From NCBI GenBank assembly GCA_002238865.1, contig MPNE01000004.1, forward strand, positions 1 through 64,000: 64,000 bases of DNA. Reading direction: 5' to 3'. Position 1 is the stretch's first letter; each line of letters begins with the position of its first letter. This DNA is from Gemmatimonadetes bacterium bin94. Its GTDB lineage: Bacteria; Gemmatimonadota; Gemmatimonadetes; Longimicrobiales; Gaopeijiaceae. Under the pieces are notes generated by a model that was not told the DNA's origin, made no database searches, and saw only the letters and a list, made by a program, of their open reading frames with translations. The position numbers and the translations under genes were made by a program. Shown piece after piece: positions 48,913 to 60,521 of the stretch.

Positions 48913-49992
48913 GTGCTGATCGTCATGCACCACCGGGCCACGCCCGCGCAGGTACAGAAGGTCGTCGATACGATCGGCGAGATGGGCTACCGCGCCAAAC
49001 CCATGGTGGGACACCTGCGGTTGGCCATCGGCCTCGTCGGCAACGACGGCGGCGTGGATTCGGCCAGGCTGGCCGGACTCGACGGAGTGCAGGACATCAT
49101 CAAGGTCAGCAAGCCTTACAAGCAGGTGTCGCGGGAGTGGAGGGACGAGGATACGGTTGTCGATCTCGGCAACGGCACCGTGCTCGGCGGCCCGGAGGTC
49201 GTCGTGATGGCCGGACCCTGTGCGGTCGAAGGGCGTGATCAGATCCTCGGTATCGCCGCCCGGGTGCGGGAGCTGGGTGCGAGCGTACTGCGCGGTGGAG
49301 CGTTCAAGCCGCGCACATCGCCCTATTCCTTCCAGGGCCTCGGCCTCAGGGGGTTGGAGCTTCTGGCCGAAGCCCGCGAGGCGACGGGACTTGCCGTCGT
49401 CACCGAAGCCGTCGCCCCGGAGGGCGTGGCCCTCGTGGCCCAGTACGCCGACGTCATCCAGATCGGGGCGCGCAACATGCAGAACTACCCGCTGCTCAAG
49501 AAGGCGGGCAGCGCGGGGAAGCCGGTGCTCCTGAAGCGAGGGATGTCGGCGACCATCACCGAGTTGCTCCTGGCCGCCGAGTACCTTCTCAGCGAGGGCA
49601 ACCCCGACGTCATTCTCTGCGAGCGCGGGGTACGGAGCTTCGACCCTCAGACGCGCAACGTCTTCGACCTGACAGCGATTCCCCTGGTGAAGTCCTTGAC
49701 GCACCTCCCGGTCATCGCCGATCCCAGCCACGCGACGGGGGTGAGGACCAAGGTCACGCCGATGGCGCGAGCCGCGGTGGCGGCGGGAGCCGACGGGCTC
49801 ATCGTCGAAGTCCACCCGAATCCGCCGGATGCCCTCTCGGACGGCGCACAGAGCCTCTATCCGGACCAGCTTTCCGAACTGGTGTCGCAGTGTGGCTCCA
49901 TCGCCCGTGCCATCGGACGCTCGCTGGCGCCCCCGCCCGAACTCCCGGCGGCGGGCCCTGCGTCAGGCCGGGTTGTGCGGGACGTGCGGTAG
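48913..49992 (+). CDS. aroF: 3-deoxy-7-phosphoheptulonate synthase with N-terminal ferredoxin-like domain
   Basis: VVVMAGPCAVEGRDQILGIAARVRELGASVLRGGAFKPRTSPYSFQGLGLRGLELL; LPVIADPSHATGVRTKVTPMARAA. Confidence 0.93.
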   Translation: MLIVMHHRATPAQVQKVVDTIGEMGYRAKPMVGHLRLAIGLVGNDGGVDSARLAGLDGVQDIIKVSKPYKQVSREWRDEDTVVDLGNGTVLGGPEVVVMAGPCAVEGRDQILGIAARVRELGASVLRGGAFKPRTSPYSFQGLGLRGLELLAEAREATGLAVVTEAVAPEGVALVAQYADVIQIGARNMQNYPLLKKAGSAGKPVLLKRGMSATITELLLAAEYLLSEGNPDVILCERGVRSFDPQTRNVFDLTAIPLVKSLTHLPVIADPSHATGVRTKVTPMARAAVAAGADGLIVEVHPNPPDALSDGAQSLYPDQLSELVSQCGSIARAIGRSLAPPPELPAAGPASGRVVRDVR

Positions 49993-50047
49993 AAATCAGT
50001 CCCGCCCTGCCATGGGATCGCCCCGTGGCCATCGCCAGATTGTGCCC

Positions 50048-50419
50048 ATGGACTGCGACAGATTGGGGATCGGACGGCGTGGAGAGGCCCTGGCGGCGGC
50101 GTACCTCGAGAGACGGGGGTGGGTAGTGCTCGGGCGCAACTACCGGGCGGGGCCCCGGGAGATCGATCTGGTGGCCGTCAGGGACGGCGTCGTGGCCTTC
50201 GTGGAGGTCAAGACGCGTTCCACGTCGTCGGGCGGCACCCCTCTCGAACCGATCCGATCCGCCAAGATGCGGGCGGTAGAGGTGGCGGCCAGACGCTGGA
50301 TCCTCGAGCACGGAAAGCCCGGCACCACCTATCGCTTCGACGCCATCGCCGTGAGAATCCGGGGAGCCGCCTCCGAGATCGACCACATTCCCGACGCCTG
50401 GAGACCCGGGAGAAGGTGA
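50048..50419 (+). CDS. YraN/UPF0102 family protein
   Basis: GRRGEALAAAYLERRGWVVLGRNYRAGPREIDLVAVRDGVVAFVEVKTRS. Confidence 0.93.
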   Translation: MDCDRLGIGRRGEALAAAYLERRGWVVLGRNYRAGPREIDLVAVRDGVVAFVEVKTRSTSSGGTPLEPIRSAKMRAVEVAARRWILEHGKPGTTYRFDAIAVRIRGAASEIDHIPDAWRPGRR

Positions 50420-50485
50420 CGAGGTGACGTCGCTTCCGGGTGGGCGGTTCCGTTGACGTCCGCTCGGGGGTCCCGGTAGCTTTCC

Positions 50486-50589
50486 GGGTGCCCCAGGTCC
50501 GTGGGGCGGGAGCCCATGAATCCCGTCAGGACCCCGCCGGTAGCAGCGGTAAGTGCGGTAACCGTCGCCGCGGAGTGCCTGGGGCACCT
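50486..50589 (+). ncRNA. ffs: Small bacterial SRP RNA (4.5S type)
   Basis: Terminal helix GGTGCCCCAGG (50487-50497)/CCTGGGGCACC (50578-50588); domain IV motif CCCGTCAGG...AGCAGCGGTAAG (50522-50553); located directly upstream of dnaX as in many bacteria. Confidence 0.85.
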
Positions 50590-50633
50590 CGCGTCCCTCG
50601 TCAGGCCCACTTCGCGTCATCGACAAAGGCACC

Positions 50634-52388
<1,755 letters not shown>

Positions 52389-52421
52389 ATGGGCGCGCGA
52401 GAGCGCAGCGAGGGCGAAACA

Positions 52422-52739
52422 ATGGCGAACATCCGACAACTGATGAAGATGGGTCAACAGCTCCAGGACAAGATCAAGGAGGTCCAGGACGGTCTTCAGT
52501 CGGAGGAACTTGTGGCCTCTTCCGGCGGAGGCATGGTCACCGCGCGTGTGACTGGCAAGGGGGACCTGAAGAGCATCACCATCGACCCGGAGGTCATCGA
52601 CCCGGAGGATGCGGAGATGCTGGAGGACCTGGTCGTCGCGGCCGTGGCCGAGGCCCAGAACAGGGCGCGCGACTTCTCGGAAGAGCAGATGCGGGGAGCG
52701 GCAGGCGGATTGCCCGTCCAGCTCCCCGGGCTCTTCTAG
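52422..52739 (+). CDS. YbaB/EbfC nucleoid-associated protein
   Basis: MANIRQLMKMGQQLQDKIKEVQDGLQ...GGGMVTARVTGKGDLKSITIDPEVI; between dnaX and recR. Confidence 0.94.
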   Translation: MANIRQLMKMGQQLQDKIKEVQDGLQSEELVASSGGGMVTARVTGKGDLKSITIDPEVIDPEDAEMLEDLVVAAVAEAQNRARDFSEEQMRGAAGGLPVQLPGLF

Positions 52740-52768
52740 AACGGGCCGCACTCGGGATCCGGGCGCAC

Positions 52769-53362
52769 GTGTCGCCGATCGAAGATCTCACGAGGGAACT
52801 GCAAAGGCTCCCGGGGATCGGAAAGAGGACGGCGCTGAGACTCGCCTACCACCTGATCAAGGGGGAAAAGGAGTACATTCACCGCCTTGCCAGGACGTTG
52901 GTGAGGGTAGCGGACCACATTCATCCGTGTCCGGTCTGTGGCAACTACTGCGATGGGAAGCTGTGTTCGGTGTGCAGCGACCCGTCCCGTGACAGGGGCG
53001 TAATCTGTGTCGTGGAAGAAGCGTATGAGGTTGGGGCCATCGAGCGGGCCGGCCGCTACAGGGGGCTGTTCCACGTTCTCGGCGGCCGGCTCTCCCCGCT
53101 CGACGGCATAGGACCGGACACGCTGAATATCGAGGGGTTGGTGCACCGGATCGAAGAAGCGGAGGCCGGTCCGCAGGAAGTCATCCTGGCGACCAACGCC
53201 AGCGTCGAGGGCGAAGCCACCGCCGTGTACCTGGAGAGCCTTCTGCGCCCGCACGAGGTGCGCGTCACACGTCTGGCGCGGGGCATTCCAGTGGGAAGCG
53301 ACCTGGAGTACGTTGATGGAACGACCATTGCCGAGGCCCTTGCAGGGCGCCGGGAGATGTAG
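52769..53362 (+). CDS. recR: Recombination mediator RecR
   Basis: LTRELQRLPGIGKRTALRLAYHL, CPVCGNYCDGKLCSVC zinc finger, Toprim region. Confidence 0.95.
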   Translation: MSPIEDLTRELQRLPGIGKRTALRLAYHLIKGEKEYIHRLARTLVRVADHIHPCPVCGNYCDGKLCSVCSDPSRDRGVICVVEEAYEVGAIERAGRYRGLFHVLGGRLSPLDGIGPDTLNIEGLVHRIEEAEAGPQEVILATNASVEGEATAVYLESLLRPHEVRVTRLARGIPVGSDLEYVDGTTIAEALAGRREM

Positions 53363-53371
53363 GAGACGCAT

Positions 53372-53671
53372 GTGAGCGGTCGGATCCGCAGAATCGGCCT
53401 GTTTCTGCTTGGTGCGGGGGCGGCAGCCGCCCTCGCGGCGCTGGTACTGAGGGACCAGGTGGTCCGTCACCGGCGCGAGCTCTTCAGCGCCAACCCCTTC
53501 CGCAGGCTCGCGGCGCTCCGGCACATGACCGGCGAACCCGCGAGTGTGGATGCGGTCACGGTGCTCCGTGACTTCACTTCCTGGGAACCCCGCCGGCTGC
53601 TGAAGAACCAGGCGACCGCCGTCCTGGCGCGAATGGAAGACGAGTTGAAGCAGAGGGCCGGGATCTCGTGA
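53372..53671 (+). CDS. Hypothetical membrane-anchored protein
   Basis: N-terminal TM (IGLFLLGAGAAAALAALVL), 99 aa, stop overlaps the start of pgsA. Confidence 0.55.
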   Translation: MSGRIRRIGLFLLGAGAAAALAALVLRDQVVRHRRELFSANPFRRLAALRHMTGEPASVDAVTVLRDFTSWEPRRLLKNQATAVLARMEDELKQRAGIS

Positions 53672-54297
53672 ACCTCCCGAACGTGATTACCGTCGCGCGG
53701 ATCGTCGTCTGTCCCGCGATTTTCTACCTTGCCCTCTCACCGGGCACCCTGAGCCGATATTCCGCCTTTGTCCTCTTTTTGGCAGCGGCGTTGTCGGACG
53801 TCTGGGACGGCCACCTTGCACGCAAGCACGGGTGGATCACCGACACGGGGAAGCTCCTTGATCCGATCGCGGACAAGCTGCTGCTGGCGAGCACATTCGT
53901 CCCGATTTTCCTCATCAGCCGCCGGATGGACGGATTCAGCGAGTTGCCGTGGTGGGGAACGCTACCCGTCTGGGTGGTTGTGGTGGTGTTCGGAAGAGAA
54001 CTGTTCGTGACGCTGTTCCGAGGCTACGCGGCTCGTCGAGGGGTGGTGATTGCGGCAGGCAGGTCCGGCAAACAGAAGGCACTGAGCCAGAATTTCTTTG
54101 TCGGCGGACTGCTTCTCTGGTACCCGCTGCAGCGGACAGCCGATGTCGCGGGGTGGTCCGGATGGCTGTGGAGCACCTGGCTTTCCTTCCACTCGACCTT
54201 GATCGCCGTGACCCTGGGGCTGGCCGTGGTGTTGACGGTTCTGTCCATGTGCGACTACCTCTGGCGCTACCGGACGCTGATCACGGGGAGTCGATGA
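53668..54297 (+). CDS. pgsA: CDP-alcohol phosphatidyltransferase (phosphatidylglycerophosphate synthase type)
   Basis: NLPNVITVARIVVCP; CDP-OH-P motif DVWDGHLARKHGWITDTGKLLDPIADKLL. Confidence 0.92.
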   Translation: MNLPNVITVARIVVCPAIFYLALSPGTLSRYSAFVLFLAAALSDVWDGHLARKHGWITDTGKLLDPIADKLLLASTFVPIFLISRRMDGFSELPWWGTLPVWVVVVVFGRELFVTLFRGYAARRGVVIAAGRSGKQKALSQNFFVGGLLLWYPLQRTADVAGWSGWLWSTWLSFHSTLIAVTLGLAVVLTVLSMCDYLWRYRTLITGSR

Positions 54298-54815
54298 CGT
54301 GCGACGGGATCGTGTCGGGCAACCGCTCGACGCGAGATCTCGCGCGCCGGGTTGCGGGGCTTGCCGCTGCGCGGGGGCTGATGGTGGCCACGGCCGAAAG
54401 CTGCACGGGGGGCCTCGTGGCCAAGACGATTACCGATCTCGCCGGGGCATCGGCTCACTTCAGGGGCGGTGTGGTGGCCTATGCCGACGACGCAAAGGTC
54501 CGGCAGCTCGATGTCGATGCCGGAGATATCGACACCCACGGCGCCGTCTCCAGCACCGTCGCCCTGCAGATGGCCCTCGGCGCCTGCCGCCGGTTTTCGG
54601 CCGATGTGGGCATGGCCGTAACCGGGATCGCGGGGCCGGCCGGCGGGACCGCGGAAAAGCCCGTCGGGACGGTGTGGATCGCGGTGGCATATGCGGACGG
54701 AACGGGTACAACCCGTCTGGAGAATCTTGTCGGGGGCCGCGGTTCCATTCGCGAAGAGAGCGTTGCGGCCGTGCTGCGGCTGGCGGCAGAAGTGATTGTA
54801 GACAGGGACAGCTGA
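54294..54815 (+). CDS. pncC: Nicotinamide-nucleotide amidohydrolase (CinA C-terminal domain family)
   Basis: MVATAESCTGGLVAKTITDLAGASAHFRGGVVAYADDAK, AVTGIAGPAGGTAEKPVGTVWIA. Confidence 0.93.
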   Translation: MTCDGIVSGNRSTRDLARRVAGLAAARGLMVATAESCTGGLVAKTITDLAGASAHFRGGVVAYADDAKVRQLDVDAGDIDTHGAVSSTVALQMALGACRRFSADVGMAVTGIAGPAGGTAEKPVGTVWIAVAYADGTGTTRLENLVGGRGSIREESVAAVLRLAAEVIVDRDS

Positions 54816-54993
54816 GCCGGTGCACGCATCGGGTGTGGTTGGCCGGCCGTCGGCGCGATATGGACCCGGGGGCGCGATTCGGAGTAGCTTGGAGGTCTTC
54901 CGCAAGGTCCTCGCCGCGGCGCTCGTACATGCCGGGGCGGGCACCGACCGAAACCGGTCCGCTCACGTTTCCCGAGAATGAGGGTTCGGCGAC

Positions 54994-55716
54994 ATGGCCG
55001 ATGGCTCAGAGGACGAAAGTATGAACGCTTCCGAACGCGATGACACGGATCTGCCCGAGCAGCCGGAGAGGGGATCCGGAATGGATCCCGGTTCGGAGTC
55101 CGCCGCGGACACCGACCCCTTCGGTGGCGACCGCGAAGGCGACGAGGTTGCAGGAGCGGCTGTGGACGCCGAGGCTGCCGGCGACGGTGGAGGCGCCGAA
55201 GATTCCGGGGACGAGGGCGCAACCGGGGCCGCGGACGGAACCGCAGACGTGGCAGGCGCCGCGGACCTGATCGAGGGGCTCCGGCTGGAGCGCGATCGGG
55301 TCAGGGATCAGCACCTCCGACTCGCGGCCGACTTCGACAACTACCGGAAGAGGACCGAGGGCCGGTTGAGACAGCGATGGGACCGTGCGCAGGCGGACCT
55401 GGTCTCGCGCCTTCTGGATCCTCTGGACGACTTGCTGCGGGTCACGGCCCTCGAGCCCGAAACCGCGTCGGTCGAAGCCATCGTAGAGGGAGTTGACCTT
55501 GTTGAGCGCAAGTTCTTCCGGGTACTGGAGGATGCGGGCATCGAGGTGGTCGATCCGCGGGGGCAGGACTTCGACCCGAACACCATGGAAGCCATGATGC
55601 GTGTGCCGGCCGAGTCCGAGGCCGATGACGACGTGGTCGAACGCGTCTTCCAGCGGGGGTACACCTTCAAGGGTCTGCTCGTGCGAGCCGCGCGAGTCAG
55701 CGTCTTCAAGGCCTAG
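54994..55716 (+). CDS. grpE: Nucleotide exchange factor GrpE
   Basis: HLRLAADFDNYRKRTEGRLRQ...LLDPLDDLLRV...FDPNTMEAMMRVPAE...VFQRGYTFKGLLVRAARVSV; long acidic N-terminus. Confidence 0.93.
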   Translation: MADGSEDESMNASERDDTDLPEQPERGSGMDPGSESAADTDPFGGDREGDEVAGAAVDAEAAGDGGGAEDSGDEGATGAADGTADVAGAADLIEGLRLERDRVRDQHLRLAADFDNYRKRTEGRLRQRWDRAQADLVSRLLDPLDDLLRVTALEPETASVEAIVEGVDLVERKFFRVLEDAGIEVVDPRGQDFDPNTMEAMMRVPAESEADDDVVERVFQRGYTFKGLLVRAARVSVFKA

Positions 55717-55728
55717 GCGGTCCGCGGC

Positions 55729-56838
55729 ATGTCCAACACCAACAAGGACTACTACGCGATCCTGGGAGTCGATGCGAAGGCGGACGAAGCGGCGATCAAG
55801 AAGGCGTACCGGAAGTTGGCAAAACAGTATCACCCCGACGCGAACCCGGGAAATCCGCGGGCCGCCGAACGCTTCAAGGAGGTGGGTGAAGCGAATGGCG
55901 TGCTTTCGGATCCGGTGAAGCGGAAGAAGTACGACCAGATGCGGAAGCTCGGAGCATTCGGCTTCGGTGGTGCTCGCCCCGGAGCCCGGGCCCAGCCACA
56001 GGGTTCACCGAGCTTCTCGATCGACGACCTGGGCGGACTGGGTGGATTCTCCGACATCTTCTCGTCGATCTTCGACCGAGGCAAGAAGGGGCAGGCACCG
56101 AAGTCCGGTGGTCCTCGCAAGGGAGCGGACGTCGAGCACCTGGCGGAAATTTCGTTCATGACCGCGGCGAAGGGGAGCAAGATTCCCGTTTCCGTACCCA
56201 TCACCGAGGAATGCGCGACCTGCCGGGGCTCGGGAGGGGCCCCGGGAACCGGATGGAAGAAGTGCGCGGAGTGCAAGGGATCCGGGAGCGTGTCCTTCGG
56301 TCAGGGAGGATTTGCCGTGAACCGGCCCTGTCCCGCATGCGTCGGCCGGGGGGAGAAAGCCGAGCGGACGTGCGGGGCCTGTGGCGGAACCGGCAAGATC
56401 CACCAGGACCGCAAGATCCAGGTCTCGGTTCCGGCCGGTGTCAAGACCGGTTCCAAGGTGCGCCTCACCGGCCAGGGCGAGCGGGGTCAGAAGGGGGGCG
56501 CCCCCGGAGACCTGGTCATCGCCTTCAAGGTCGCGCCGCACCGATTTTTCCGCCGCGAGGGCAACGACATACACGTCACCGTGCCGATCAACCTGGCGCA
56601 GGCCGCATTGGGTTCCAGGATCAGGGTCGGAACCATCTCGGGGAAGAAGGTCGTGTTGCGCATCCCGGCCGGCACCCAGCCCGGCACCCGCTTCAGAATT
56701 CGCGGCCAGGGGATTCGCCGGGAGGGACGGATCGGGGATCAGTACGTGGAGATCAAGGTCGAGATTCCCGAATCCCTGACCGAAGAACAGGCGAGCAGGA
56801 TCCGGGAGTTCGCGACCGATACCGGCCTCAAGTGGTGA
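55729..56838 (+). CDS. dnaJ: Molecular chaperone DnaJ
   Basis: KDYYAILGVDAKADEAAIKKAYRKLAKQYHPDANPGN; four CxxCxGxG-type repeats CATCRGSG, CAECKGSG, CPACVGRG, CGACGGTG. Confidence 0.96.
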   Translation: MSNTNKDYYAILGVDAKADEAAIKKAYRKLAKQYHPDANPGNPRAAERFKEVGEANGVLSDPVKRKKYDQMRKLGAFGFGGARPGARAQPQGSPSFSIDDLGGLGGFSDIFSSIFDRGKKGQAPKSGGPRKGADVEHLAEISFMTAAKGSKIPVSVPITEECATCRGSGGAPGTGWKKCAECKGSGSVSFGQGGFAVNRPCPACVGRGEKAERTCGACGGTGKIHQDRKIQVSVPAGVKTGSKVRLTGQGERGQKGGAPGDLVIAFKVAPHRFFRREGNDIHVTVPINLAQAALGSRIRVGTISGKKVVLRIPAGTQPGTRFRIRGQGIRREGRIGDQYVEIKVEIPESLTEEQASRIREFATDTGLKW

Positions 56839-56840
56839 GT

Positions 56841-56878
56841 CGGGCCGTCCGCGCGACGAGAGTCTTCACCACGGCCCG
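56841..56878. terminator. Candidate bidirectional terminator between convergent dnaJ and mnmA
   Basis: Perfect 8-bp inverted repeat CGGGCCGT (56841-56848)/ACGGCCCG (56871-56878) filling the 40-bp convergent gap. Confidence 0.45.
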
Positions 56879-57991
56879 CTAACGTGGCGCTTCCTCCACG
56901 CGCCGGATCCGGCCTCCGCCTACCACCCGGTCACCGTCGAAGAATACGCTCGACTGGCCGGGCGTGACCGCGATGGCCGACTCCGGAAGCGACAGTGTCA
57001 CCGTGTCGGCGCTACAGGCGTCCACCGTGCACGGCACCGCCGGCGAACGGTAGCGGATCTGGACGGACAGTGCACTGCCGGGCACGGGCGGGGACGCCAG
57101 CCAGTTGAGGTGGCCGACCGAGACTCCCCCGACCGCGAGGAGGTGCCTGGGGCCGACCACCACCTGCCGGGTTTCGGGCCTGATCTCAAGCACGTAATAC
57201 GGTTCGGAGCGGCCTCCGCCGATCCCCTTGCGCTGCCCCACGGTGAAGCCCGAATAGCCGGTGTGCCGGCCCACGACCCGGCCGTGGTGGTCGACGATGG
57301 CTCCGGGCGCAAGAGCGGGGTGCGTTGGCAAGAGCTTCCTGGCCAGGAAGTCCCGGTAGTTTCCGGAGGGGACGAAGCATATCTCCTGTGACTCGGGTTT
57401 GTCCGCGGTCGCAAGGCCAAGTGAGCGGGCCCGGTCCCGGACCTCGGGCTTGGTCAGATCCCCGAGGGGGAAGTGGAGACGGTCGAGAAGGCCGGCAGGG
57501 AGCCCCCACAGGAAGTACGACTGATCCTTGGAGCTGTCCCTGCCGCGGAGCATGCGGGGACGGGCCCCGGAGCGGTCGAGCCTCACGTAGTGCCCGGACG
57601 CCACGCCGTCGCAGTCCAGGATGCGGCCCCGCCTGAACAGGTCGCGGAACTTGGTGTTCGAGTTGCAGCGCACGCAGGGGTTGGGGGTGCGTCCCCGGCT
57701 GTACTCGTCGACGAAATCGTCGATCACGTCCCGGGTGAACTCCTCCTCGACATCGAAGACGTAGTGGGGTATCCCGAGCCGGTCCGCGACGCTCCTGGCA
57801 TCCTGGATCCCGTCCAGGCCGCAACACGTCTTCGTGCTCTCCGCCACGTCCGTGTCGCTGTAGCAGAACGTCTTCATCGTGGCCCCGACGACGTCGTGTC
57901 CGGCCTCGACGAGCATGGCCGCCGCGACCGACGAATCGACGCCTCCCGACATGGCCACCAGAATCCGCCGGGGCTCGTGCACGCCGGTCAT
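56879..57991 (-). CDS. mnmA: tRNA-specific 2-thiouridylase
   Basis: ILVAMSGGVDSSVAAAMLVEAGHDVVGATMK, TPNPCVRCNSNTKF, DQSYFLWGL, SQEICFVPSGNYRDFL. Confidence 0.96.
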   Translation of the reverse strand: MTGVHEPRRILVAMSGGVDSSVAAAMLVEAGHDVVGATMKTFCYSDTDVAESTKTCCGLDGIQDARSVADRLGIPHYVFDVEEEFTRDVIDDFVDEYSRGRTPNPCVRCNSNTKFRDLFRRGRILDCDGVASGHYVRLDRSGARPRMLRGRDSSKDQSYFLWGLPAGLLDRLHFPLGDLTKPEVRDRARSLGLATADKPESQEICFVPSGNYRDFLARKLLPTHPALAPGAIVDHHGRVVGRHTGYSGFTVGQRKGIGGGRSEPYYVLEIRPETRQVVVGPRHLLAVGGVSVGHLNWLASPPVPGSALSVQIRYRSPAVPCTVDACSADTVTLSLPESAIAVTPGQSSVFFDGDRVVGGGRIRRVEEAPR

Positions 57992-59154
57992 GCCGTCACG
58001 AGTGCCCGGGTGCGCTCGACGGCCCGCACTACCCGGTTCACGATTCGGCCCACCTGCCGGGCACGCGTGAGCCGCCCGAAACTCAGCCTCAGGGTGGCCG
58101 CCGTGTCGCCGGGGTACAGTGCCGCCAGGCTTCGACTGGGAGCGCTCGATCCGCTGGCGCAGGCGGACCCGCCCGAGGCCGCGATTCCGCACACGTCGAG
58201 AGCCGCGAGCAGGGTGTCGGAGTCGGCGCCCGGGATCCCGACGGACAGGATGTGCGGAGCTCGGGGCAGCCCGGCCCCGTTGACGCGCAGCCCCGCGATC
58301 CGCCGGGACAGCCGGGACTCCACGTCGTCCCGTATCGAACCGAGCCGGACCGACTCCGCGGGGGCTTCCTCGACCGCCAGCCGCAGCGCCTCGGCGAGCC
58401 CCGCCGCTCCGCCGACGTCCTCGGTTCCGGGCCGCAGACCTCCCTCCTGTCCGCCACCGTAGTGCAGGGGCTCGAGCGCCCGGAAGTCTCTCGCGATCAG
58501 GGCACCGGTTCCCTTGGGACCGTAGATCTTGTGGCCCGTCACGGTCACCAGGTCGACCGGCACCTCCTCCAGGGAAACCGGAATCTTGCCGACCGCCTGC
58601 ACGGCATCGCTGTGCAGCGGGACGCCACGGCGCCGGCACTCCGCGCCGATCTCCGCCAGCGGCAGCACAAGGCCCGTCTCGTTGTTCACCCACATGCACG
58701 ACACCACCGACGGCTTCGCCCGGATGGCCGTCTCCAGGGCATCGAGGTCGAAGTTCCCGTCCCGGAAGCCGACCACCGTGTGCCGTGCTCCCTCGCTCGC
58801 CGCCCGCTCCGCGGCCTCGAACACCGCGGGATGTTCGATCGAGGAGGTCACGACGTGCGGGGTATGCCCGTCGGCCAGCCCCCTCCTCACCCGCCCGAGG
58901 ATGGCCAGATTGTCGGACTCGGTCCCCCCTCGGGTAAAACGCACGTGCGCGGACGATACTCCCAGGGATGCCGCCACCGAGATCCTGGCCGCCTCGAGCC
59001 GGTGCCGAGCGTCGCGCCCCCATCGGTGGCCGCTGGACGGATTCCCGAAGTGGTTCGCCAGACACGCCGACATGGCCTCGGCCACCTCGGGCCGCACGGG
59101 CGTGGTCGCCGCGTGATCCAGGTAGATGGGTTCGTCCGTGCGCATCGTCCGCAC
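57988..59154 (-). CDS. Cysteine desulfurase (NifS/IscS family)
   Basis: IYLDHAATTPVRPEVAEAM, VTVTGHKIYGPKGTGALI (PLP Lys), SGGSACASGSSAPS; overlaps mnmA by 4 bp. Confidence 0.95.
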   Translation of the reverse strand: MRTMRTDEPIYLDHAATTPVRPEVAEAMSACLANHFGNPSSGHRWGRDARHRLEAARISVAASLGVSSAHVRFTRGGTESDNLAILGRVRRGLADGHTPHVVTSSIEHPAVFEAAERAASEGARHTVVGFRDGNFDLDALETAIRAKPSVVSCMWVNNETGLVLPLAEIGAECRRRGVPLHSDAVQAVGKIPVSLEEVPVDLVTVTGHKIYGPKGTGALIARDFRALEPLHYGGGQEGGLRPGTEDVGGAAGLAEALRLAVEEAPAESVRLGSIRDDVESRLSRRIAGLRVNGAGLPRAPHILSVGIPGADSDTLLAALDVCGIAASGGSACASGSSAPSRSLAALYPGDTAATLRLSFGRLTRARQVGRIVNRVVRAVERTRALVTA

Positions 59155-59338
59155 CTCGCTCCGGTTGAAGGCTTCATCCGTAATATGGCGACTTGGGGGG
59201 TTGCCGCGTGAGGTGTTTGATGCAATCCCTTTTCCCCGGTAACTTCATGGCGGCAAACGCCGGGCGCCAGCTCGGCCGGCACCACCGTTCACCGGGGATC
59301 AGTGTCCCCCTTTCCGTCACCGACTTGTCGATCACTCC

Positions 59339-60469
59339 ATGAACCTTCACGAATATCAGGCCAAGGAACTCTTCCGCGCCGCCGGCATGGCGGTCAACCC
59401 CGGTGAAGTTGCGACCGACGCCGAGGGCGCGCGTGCCCTGGCCGAAAAGTACGGCGGCAGTGCGGTGGTCAAGGCGCAGGTCCACTCGGGTGGCAGGGGG
59501 AAGGCGGGAGGGGTCAGGCTGGCGCGCAGTGCCGGGGAAGCCGCCGAACACGCGACCGCCATCCTGGGAATGGAGATCAGCGGCCTCACGGTCGAAAAGG
59601 TCCTGGTGTCGCCCATCGAGAACATCGAGACGGAGGCGTACGTCGGGGTGCTCGTCGACCGGGAGGGACAGTGCCCGGTCTTCATGGTCTCGGCGGAGGG
59701 CGGCGTGGACATCGAGGAGGTCGCGGCAACCCATCCGGAAGCCATCCACCGCCTCAGAGTCGACCCGCGCTACGGGCTCATGCCCCACCAGGCCTACGGG
59801 CTGGCCAGCAAGCTGTACGACGACCCGAAGCTCGTCAGGCAGGGGGCAGGGGTGATCTCCCGGCTGTACGACGTCTTCATGGACAACGGGGCGTCGATGG
59901 CCGAGATCAATCCGCTGATCTCGACGACCGAGGGGGTGGTGAAGGCGATCGACGCCAAGGTGAGCATCGACGACAACGAGCTCTTCCGCCGCACCGCGGT
60001 TGCCGCGTTGCGTGATCCCGCCTCCGAGTCGGCGGCCGACGCGCGGGCCCGGGAAGCCGGCTTGAGCTTCGTCAAGCTCGACGGGAATGTGGGCTGCTGC
60101 GTCAACGGCGCGGGGCTGGCAATGGCCACCATGGACCTCGTCAAGTACTACGGGGGCGAGCCCGCCAACTTCCTCGACATCGGGGGTTCGTCCAATCCGG
60201 ACAAGGTGGTGGAAGCCCTGCGGATCATCACCTCCGATCCCGGCGTGAAGGTGATCCTTTTCAACATCTTCGGTGGAATCACCCGCTGCGACGACGTCGC
60301 ACTCGGCATCGTAGAGGCGGTGCGGAGGATCGGATTCGACCTTCCGCTCGTGATTCGGCTCACCGGGACGAACGAGGAGCTGGCGCGCGGCATTCTGGCC
60401 GAAGCCGGCCTTGCTGCAGTTGCGTCCATGGATGAGGTGGTCGAGCGCGCGGTGCAGCTGGCCCGATAA
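59339..60469 (+). CDS. sucC: Succinate--CoA ligase subunit beta
   Basis: [61 protein letters not shown]. Confidence 0.97.
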   Translation: MNLHEYQAKELFRAAGMAVNPGEVATDAEGARALAEKYGGSAVVKAQVHSGGRGKAGGVRLARSAGEAAEHATAILGMEISGLTVEKVLVSPIENIETEAYVGVLVDREGQCPVFMVSAEGGVDIEEVAATHPEAIHRLRVDPRYGLMPHQAYGLASKLYDDPKLVRQGAGVISRLYDVFMDNGASMAEINPLISTTEGVVKAIDAKVSIDDNELFRRTAVAALRDPASESAADARAREAGLSFVKLDGNVGCCVNGAGLAMATMDLVKYYGGEPANFLDIGGSSNPDKVVEALRIITSDPGVKVILFNIFGGITRCDDVALGIVEAVRRIGFDLPLVIRLTGTNEELARGILAEAGLAAVASMDEVVERAVQLAR

Positions 60470-60521
60470 CTCGAATGCAGACTGCGGCGCGGATGCGCTC
60501 GTAGAGAAGCCAGGGAGATTC

